Source: Gadus chalcogrammus (lineage: Eukaryota > Chordata > Actinopteri > Gadiformes > Gadidae). From it: DNA of 64,000 nt. Below are positions 57,269 through 64,000 of this stretch, one piece after another; positions within the stretch are counted from its first letter, which is position 1, and every line of letters begins with the position of its first letter. Under the pieces are notes generated by a model. That model did no database searches. It saw only the letters and a program-made list of their open reading frames with translations, and had not been told where the DNA came from. The stretch covers positions 7,137,911 through 7,201,910 of the forward strand of contig NC_079425.1 in NCBI RefSeq assembly GCF_026213295.1, in the 5' to 3' direction. Both the position numbers and the translations under genes were made by a program.

Positions 57269-58912
57269 CTATACAACCTCCTGGGAGAGGCCGAGACCCT
57301 CTAGGCGCTCGCGTTCAGTGGCCAGGCCCACAAGCGCTGGGCGATCTCTGAGTAATCTATGATTGCTCCCCCTGCCTGTGAGAGAGCCCAGAGAAACCAT
57401 GGTGCACTCGTGCGTTGCGGTGCTATGAGAATCATATACAGCCGGTCCTCTTGGACTCGGTCCAAGACTTGGGGAATCAGGGGGACGGGTGGGAAAGCGT
57501 ACAGGAGTGTGTTCGGCCACGGTCTGTGAGCGAACGCATCCACCCCGAGTGGGGGATTGTCCTTCGCGCTGAAAGAGAACCACAGCTCGCACTGTGTGTT
57601 CTCCCACGTGGCGAATAGGTCGACCTCCGCCTTCCCAAACTCGCTCCACATCTGATTGATCAGATCGTGGTGCAGAGTCCAGTCTCCTGGTTGGGGACCC
57701 CCCCCCTCGACATTATGTCGGCCCCTCTGTTCAGGACACCGGGTGTGTACGCTGCTCTGATGGAGAGCAAGGGCGTGTGCGCCCAACATAACAGCTGTCT
57801 CGCTATGCTCAGCAGCTGTGCCGAGCGCACGCCCCCTTGGCGACCTATCTATGCTGCTGTCGCCTTGTTGTCCGTGCGAATCATTACGTGTTGATTCGTC
57901 AACAATGGGGCAAAGTGTTGGACCACTTTCAACACAGTGAGGAGCTCCAATGCGTTTATATGCATGGTCATGGGGGGGGGCAAACGCCGCCCACTACGTG
58001 AAACTCGCATGTTCCTCCCCAGCCCGACAGAGAAGCATCCGTGAACACGGCACCTCTCTCGCGAGGGTTACGGGATCGCCCCAGTGGGTCAAATCGGGGC
58101 CCACTGATAGCAGCCGCCTCATGTGAAGCCGCCCCAGCGGCACCACCGTGTGAGCGGCTGACATCATGCCCAGCAGCCTCATGATAGAGAGGCCTGTCAC
58201 GACGCTGCCCGGGGAACAGCGGCGGAGGAGAGACCACAGCGTCTCCATCCTCTGCTGTGAGAGCCGTGCTCTCATTACAGCTGAATCCAGCTCTACCCCC
58301 AAATACATCACTCTGTGAGGGGAGGGGGGAGCTCTTCTTCCAATTTATGGCGAAGCCTAAATTCGACAGGTGAATCACCAGCTTTTTTGTTTGAATAGCT
58401 GCTCCCTCCTTGGAGCGAGCCATCAAAAGCAGATCGTCCAAGTAGAACAGTACCCTCATTCCTGTTGCGTGAAGGGGCCGGAGAGCCGTCTCTACGCACT
58501 TGGAAAACATTCGAGGGGATAGAGAATAGCCGAACGGGAGACGGTTGTACTGGTAGTGTGACCCTTGGAACGAGAAACGCAGGAATTTCCTGTGTTTGGG
58601 GATCACGGTGACGTGGAAGTAGGCGTCCTTCAAATCTATTGAGGTGAACCAGTCGCCCGGCTTTCACACTGTAACACTTGTCAGATTGTTAACATGTGAA
58701 ACGGCCTCTCCGCGATGCATTTGTTGAATAGGGCTAGATCGAGAATCGGTCTCAGCCCTCCTGTTTTCTTGGGTACCAAGAAATAACGGGAATATAATCC
58801 CTGCATTTCCTCTCCCTTCGGGACTGTGGAAGTCACTTTTTTCGCTAGAAGCTGCTGGAGCTCCGCCAAAAGTGACAGCTGTCATCCTTGGATGACAGCG
58901 TTGTTTCCACAA
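57269..58912 (-). pseudogene. DIRS reverse transcriptase - RNase H, frameshifted
   Basis: RT motifs run from the minus-strand 5' side: FLVPKKTGGLRPILDL, DAYFHVTV, NRLPFGYSLSPRMF and the catalytic YLDD at 58,433-58,444, then LGFAINWKKS. RNase H begins with FTDASLSGWGG (about 58,010), and a downstream piece has EFGKAEVDLFATWENT, typical of DIRS pol. At least two frame changes (near 58,660 and 58,310) and several stops interrupt it. The catalytic YLDD is preserved. Confidence 0.85.
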
Positions 58913-59384
58913 TCCCGTTGAATCGCGGCGGAACGGAGGTGAACTGCAGGGTGTGACCCTTGCTTATCAGCCTGTCCATCCATTTGGCCAGCGTGCACCC
59001 GTTCAGCCATTCTGAGTAATGCTCTGAAAGCGTCTGCGCAGCCTCTTGTTTTGATGCGGCTGTCATGGAAATGAGCCACGCTTGAGCCCCTGCCGCCGCT
59101 GCAAGGGGAGGAGTCCTCCTCGCAGCCCATTGGGAGCTCTGCCCGAAAGGGCTGTGTGTGTGTGTGTCATTAGCAGAGGCATGCCCTGCCTGCTCAGCTT
59201 GTGACAAGAGTGTAGCTTCCTCTCTCCTGAGCGTTGGGACGCGAGGAGGAATAACACTGTGACTGGGCAGCAGACTGCTGACACTGTGAACGAGCTGCGT
59301 GTCATTCGTAGAGAGCTCGTTTTAGCGGCCGTCTCGCCACATGACATGCCAGGCATGACGTGGTGAGGGGAAAGTAATGTAGGG

Positions 59385-60250
59385 CTGGCTCAATCAATAA
59401 TACGAGGTTTATTGACGGCCTGCCTATATGTGGTGGGAGATGCGTGTGAAACAGTTATGGCCGGTCCGGCAGTCTCCGGCGTTAACTGTGTGGGGAGAAA
59501 ACAGCCGTCTTTAGTAAAGAGGTGTTTCCCGCTGTCACACGCTCCTCCCTTGCCCCGTAATAGCCGGCGCTTGTGGGGCGGGACATCGCCCCATGAGCCC
59601 GCTGCCCGAGGCCCTTGCTGGCCGCTCGCCGCCGCCTGCGATGGAGGTGGGCGGGGCTGGTAAGCAGGGCGAGGTCGCCTTTTTAAAAAAAAAGGAAGGG
59701 CTGGCTCGACCAATGACACAAGGTGTATTGACGGCCTGCCCGTACGTAGCGGAAGATGCGTGTGAAACAGTTATGGCCGAGCCGGTAGGCTCCGGCGTTA
59801 ACTGGGGCACGGGGGGAAAACAGCCGTCTTTAGTAAAGAGGTGTGTCTCACCGTCACGCGCTTCTCCCTCGCCCCGTAACTGTCGCCGGCGCTTGTGCCA
59901 CAAGCCCGCTGCCCGAGGCTTTTGCTGGCCGGTCGCCGCGGCCTGCGATGGAGTCGGGCGGGGCTGTGTAGCCGGGGCGAGGTTGCCTTTTTTAAAAAGC
60001 AATGAAGGACTGGCTTGATCAATAATACGAGGTTTATTGACGGCCTGCCTATATGTAGCGGGAGATGCGTGTTATGGCCGAGCCGACAGGCTCCGGCGTT
60101 AACTGGGGCTGAGGGGAGAAAACAGCCGTCTTTAGTAAAGAGGTGTTTCTCGCTGTCACACGCTTCTCCCTCGCCCTGTAATTGCCGTCGCCGGCGCTTG
60201 TGGGGCGGGACATAGCCCCATGAGCCCGCTGCCCGGGGCCTTCGCTGGCC
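59385..60250. repeat. About 310 bp tandem repeat, three units, in the DIRS gag region
   Basis: Units begin near 59,385, 59,696 and 60,004 with GGCTGGCTC/CTTGATCAATAA-type sequence, then GTTTATTGACGGCCTGCC, AAAACAGCCGTCTTTAGTAA and GCCCGCTGCCCG. Units differ by small indels. The repeat lies between the two gag-like frames. Confidence 0.85.
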
Positions 60251-60337
60251 ACTCGCGACGGAGGTGGGCGGGGCTGGTAAGCCTGGGGGCCAGGAGGAGG
60301 AGCTGGCGGCGGCGCCGTGACAATGGCTGTCGGGGGC

Positions 60338-60880
60338 CTATGGCGGTGACGGGAGCCTGGAGCGGAGTGCTGCTGCCCGGGTGGCTTTCGCCACGTCGAC
60401 TGCCTGTTCGGCCAGACGATGAGGGTCAGCCACCATGTTATGTGCCAGCAAGGCGATGTTATTCATAACAGCCTCTTGCTGCAGCATACACCGATGCGCT
60501 CTGTCTGTAAGCTTGGCCGTCAGCTGGTCTTTGGGAGTGGGCCAGCGGTCGCTGACCCCCGGCTTCACTCCAAAGACAGCACACAGAGCGGGATCCAGCG
60601 GCGGTACCGCCCTGTAACCCCGGTCAGTCAGACCCTCCGTCTTCGTGACCTGGATAAGTGTTTTCACCGGGGGCCCCGAGCTTCCCGGGCTCCGCCGCAG
60701 CCCCATTGAAGTACGGTCTGATGGCGGGAAACATCGGCCAGATCGGGTCGAGACGGGCGGGGCGTGTCGCGGCTTCGAGCCCCCAGATGCCATGCAGCTG
60801 GTCCGGGCGTGAGGAATGGGCACCGCAAATCCAAGGTTTGCGGCTGCCCTGGCGATAATGCCTGTTAGCTCTGCCACCAA
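60338..60880 (-). pseudogene. DIRS gag-like open frame (180 aa)
   Basis: Longest open frame near the 5' side of the element, in the position of gag. It contains LDPALCAVFGVKPGVSD and LTAKLTDRAHRCMLQQEAV. DIRS gag proteins are poorly conserved, so the assignment rests on position. A second gag-like frame (59,207-58,845) lies after the tandem repeat. Confidence 0.55.
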
Positions 60881-60913
60881 AGCTCCAACTACTGGAAGTG
60901 AGGTGACGCCACC

Positions 60914-61011
60914 TGTTGGTGGGCGGGGATTTCAAATTTTCAGTGCTACGGCTCACGCCTAGGGATAACCCAATAGCGATAGCCTTAAAAGGCAAAGCCT
61001 ATACGACATAG
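60914..61011. repeat. DIRS terminal inverted repeat (5' end of element)
   Basis: Inner part TGCTACGGCTCACGCCTAGG is shared with the other end. The outer tip ends CTATACGACATAG at 61,011. Confidence 0.85.
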
Positions 61012-62100
61012 AACGTCCTGTCTGATCTGATGTCGTCATGGTTACCAGCTGAACAGTAGCCGCATTTACAGTTATCTGGGACGCGCGCGGACACTACGAT
61101 ACGCGAACCCGTCATTAATAAACACCCATGTCTCGTCGCATAGCAACCGGACACGCTTACCGGACTACTTACGGAGTGGTAACGTGAATCAGGCAATAAA
61201 TCCACTTTCCTTGACAGCGGTCAAGTTCGGTGTGCATAAAAGTACTGATGGAGCTCAGTGGACCAATTGCGAACTACTGCAGCTGCTCTAAATTAAACCC
61301 CAATCTATTCGGAATAAGTGTATACATATCGATTAAAACGGACTACACCACCTCTTCTCAGCATAGAATTCTATGCGAACAGATAATTGTATTCCGAATT
61401 AGGCGTATATATGATCATTTTCTATTCCGCATAGAAATCTAGCGGATCCGATGTGTCCATGTAATCGCGGCTACTGTATCTTTGCAGTGGTGTGGAGTGT
61501 AGTATAATATAGTTACATGTGTACTATATGAACAACTATTCTAACCCTAATTATTTTGTCCAAGATAAGGTCAGTCGCAGGTCTAGATTTTAGATTTTGA
61601 AAATATTTGGCTGTTATCCATTTACTATAAAGAGTATTGGTAATATAACTTAACAAACCTCATGTGTTCTATCTATAATTACATATCATTGCTGTAATAC
61701 ATAAGTGACACAATCTTCATCCACCGGGAAAATATGGCATTGATTTGAGTTCACCCTTGGTGCATGAATAGAAGGTTCTCTAAATGAGCTATAACCGAGG
61801 ATCATATAGAACAAACACAAAATTTGACATTTACCAATTTGCATCATACCCAGCAAGCATGTCAATTTATTTACAAGAATTACATGATTTCCTTTTTAGC
61901 TCCATTTGAGCATTTAATGTTTTTATATCAAAAGCATATTTTATCCACATTATTTTTTTTTTATATTTTTTAAAACTTATACTATATAAATTAGGCCATC
62001 ACAGCTAACCGTATAAATTATTCACGTTGTTTCACAACTTGACAATAATATTCAGAATATTTATATATATTGCATGTGATTTTGTCATAGAAATATAAAA
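61012..62100. other. Intergenic between the DIRS element and tfb2m; no gene seen
   Basis: AT-rich. The part nearest 62,100 is the tfb2m 3' UTR. Several TTTATT (AATAAA on the minus strand) sites exist, and none stands out. Confidence 0.45.
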
Positions 62101-62105
62101 ATGTT

Positions 62106-63830
62106 CTATGCCCATCCCTCTCTCTGTGTGTTCTCCAGGATCTCATCGTAGAGCCAGCTCTGGGTGAACTCCTGACTCTTTTCCATCAGCTGGAACAGTC
62201 TCAGGTACTCCTCTGGAAACACGTTCCCAGTCAGAATGTCCTCAGGCAGGCCCATTTCCTCTAGAAGCTTGCTACCGCTGTCTGGAGACCACAGACTGAG
62301 GGGGTGCAGAAGAAGGAGGATGTATTAGCAATTTATTGCAACAACAATACATGTTCCACTACCGTAAACCAAGACCTATGTTCTTCTTAATTACATTTTC
62401 TCCCATCTATTATCCTAACACATAGCATTAATATCATTAATATTTTTGCCATACTTTCAGATTTTCAAGGAAACAATGTAATCAAGGAAAATGACCTGCT
62501 ACATGTATATGCAGCACATGAAGTGCTTGTTAATGCTACTTACTTAAGTCTATCTACGAGTTTGACCTTCCTTTTGGCTAGACATTGTTTGACCATCATT
62601 AATAACGTTCCAGCGTTGGACGGAGACAGCCAGGATGAGAAGAGATCAGCTCTTGGCTGCAGGCGTACCAGGCACAAATGATCATTGGGAATCTGGGTGG
62701 ACAAGAAATATCGACATACAGAGATTTAGGAGGTTGACAACCATCAATTTCACATATATCCAAGTATAGGAACATAACCTGTACATTTGCTCGATACCAC
62801 CACCACCACCACCACTACCCATGAAAGACACGTAATATGCTGGGTCAGCTTTATCAATGTGCAAGTAATAGGTTGATCCTCTTACCTTGCCCTTTTGAAC
62901 TGTGCGACACTGTTTGGAAGACACAAACGAATGCCAGGGTTCCTGCATAAACACAGAAGAGGTTATCCCATTTAAAAGTCAATTCATCAGCTGACATTAA
63001 GCTGAAATTGCTAAAATTTCTGCTGCTCTTAATGAGTTTTGCACAGCCACAAAAACACACATTTCTCCCCTCGATGTCACCATTGTTCAATACCTTGTGC
63101 AGTAGTGTTATATCACAGGCCATCTGCCAGAGGACACCGAAGGCTCTGTAGTTCATCATGTCACCCGGTCGGGAGACCAGTTTCTGAAAATAGTTACGAA
63201 ACACAGGATGAGAACAAAAGTTAACTGATCTGAGCATTGGTCAAATAAAAAAAACACATAGTATGATCAAAGCCAATGTTACCTAAAATTAACAGCAACT
63301 GTGAAACAGCTTTCAATTTATTATAGTGTACACATTGGCATACATATCTCACCATATACTCCTTTTCGCTAATGAAGAGATTGAGCTCAACTCGACCATA
63401 TCTGTAGACGGACAGTCGTTCAAATAGAGCATACACCATCTTCAGCAGCATTCCACGCTGATTACGCAAGGGCAGGATGCCAATAACCTTAACAGGAATG
63501 TCTGGGGTCATTCAAAAAGGAGGCAGAAACAACAGAAATAGTTCCAAATTAGACAAATATCCAGAGGCTATGCATATGAAAAATGTCCATGCAGATGCTT
63601 TGCATCCAGCATCTTTACTCTCAATGCACCTGCACTTATGTCATGCGTGTGAAACACTGTGTGTCCATTAGCTCACCATCTGTCCAGCTGGCCTCGGATA
63701 TTCCCATGTCGGTGAACAGTTTATCACTGAACATGGTGGGGGCTTTGACGCTTCCACTGCCAATAGGGTCAAGCTTGAAGAAATCACAGTGGACTACTTC
63801 TAACTGACCATCAAGACGGTTTTCCAAAAC
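62106..63830 (-). CDS. tfb2m: Mitochondrial transcription factor B2 (TFB2M), 3' part; 5' end outside the window
   Basis: Exons in transcript order: 63,830-63,677; 63,501-63,353; 63,183-63,094; 62,942-62,886; 62,692-62,544; 62,295-62,106. All splice phases agree. The visible protein has [11 protein letters not shown] (the acidic post-strand motif of the S-adenosylmethionine-binding fold), [55 protein letters not shown] and a C-terminus ending [11 protein letters not shown]2M is related to the rRNA adenine dimethyltransferases. It works in the mitochondrial matrix with the mitochondrial RNA polymerase (POLRMT) and TFAM to melt promoters. The mitochondrial targeting peptide and first exons lie beyond 64,000. 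TFB1M is the alternative, but the wording and the neighbouring cnst both favour TFB2M. Confidence 0.9.
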
Positions 63831-64000
63831 CTAAAATGAGGAAAATATTCACATAAATAAATAAATAGGATTTCCAGTGCAAACAACCAGTTTCGTATTT
63901 CAACTAGTTACTGATACCAACAATAAAATCTCAATAAATCAAGTTTCCTTGCTTTTGCAATTCGCTCATATATTTTAGCCTGGAAAAATGGATTGTGACA
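63831..64000 (-). other. tfb2m intron at the window edge
   Basis: Sequence upstream of the acceptor CTCATTTTAG. The preceding exon is not in the window. Confidence 0.7.

Larger units (their letters stand above)
55699..61011 (-). mobile_element. DIRS-type tyrosine-recombinase retrotransposon, nearly full length
   Basis: Read on the minus strand the order is: terminal repeat, gag-like region, RT, RNase H, tyrosine recombinase, internal complementary region, opposite terminal repeat. This is the layout of DIRS1-group elements, which make a circular cDNA and insert with a recombinase instead of a DDE integrase, so no target duplication is expected. The ends are inverted over about 80 bp (about 55,758-55,815 versus 60,914-60,966, with CCTAGGCGTGAGCCGTAGCA), but their extreme tips differ. 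The two tips are joined in the internal complementary region at 55,942-56,046. Frameshifts and stops in the RT and recombinase show it is no longer autonomous. Confidence 0.9.

Noticed and set aside
55699..61011. LTR retrotransposon or endogenous retrovirus
   Set aside because: There are no direct LTRs, protease, DDE integrase or envelope. Inverted ends, an ICR and a tyrosine recombinase identify DIRS.

Overview
This is a 64 kb piece of a vertebrate nuclear genome, most probably a ray-finned fish. The evidence is split genes with GT/AG introns, a very high density of (GT)n/(AC)n microsatellites, a DIRS-type tyrosine-recombinase retrotransposon, many short inverted-repeat elements (MITEs), and fish-like genes. 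The extreme dinucleotide-repeat load resembles cod-like fishes, but that is inference. There are no bacterial features, no CRISPR array, and no rRNA or tRNA gene that I could recognise.

Layout. Positions 1-16,100 are gene-poor: microsatellites, a 1.1 kb terminal-inverted-repeat element at 2,240-3,340, a GATAGTGGT minisatellite at 5.58-6.37 kb, and an old DIRS fragment at about 11.7-14.2 kb. A serf2-like gene lies on the + strand at 16,205-17,516. A single-exon TRIM E3 ligase (RING, B-boxes, coiled coil, PRY-SPRY) lies on the - strand at 20,333-21,943. Consortin (cnst) is on the - strand, coding from 35,574 down to 24,385 in about 12 coding exons. A complete integrin beta subunit gene (15 coding exons, about 761 aa) is on the + strand at 44,991-52,846. 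A truncated inverted copy of it sits at 38,176-40,940. A nearly full-length DIRS retrotransposon fills 55,699-61,011. The 3' part of tfb2m (mitochondrial transcription factor B2) is on the - strand from 62,106 to the window edge.

The genes do not form an operon or a pathway. As I recall, cnst and tfb2m are also neighbours in human 1q44. Here the integrin locus, its inverted partial duplicate and the DIRS element lie between them, which suggests local rearrangement. The integrin locus is the most unusual part. It is flanked by an inverted partial duplicate, one of its I-like-domain exons is present three times (one copy inverted, forming a near-perfect hairpin), and its predicted cytoplasmic tail lacks both NPxY/F motifs.

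All exon models were built by eye from splice-site phase and family similarity. No alignment or transcript data were available.
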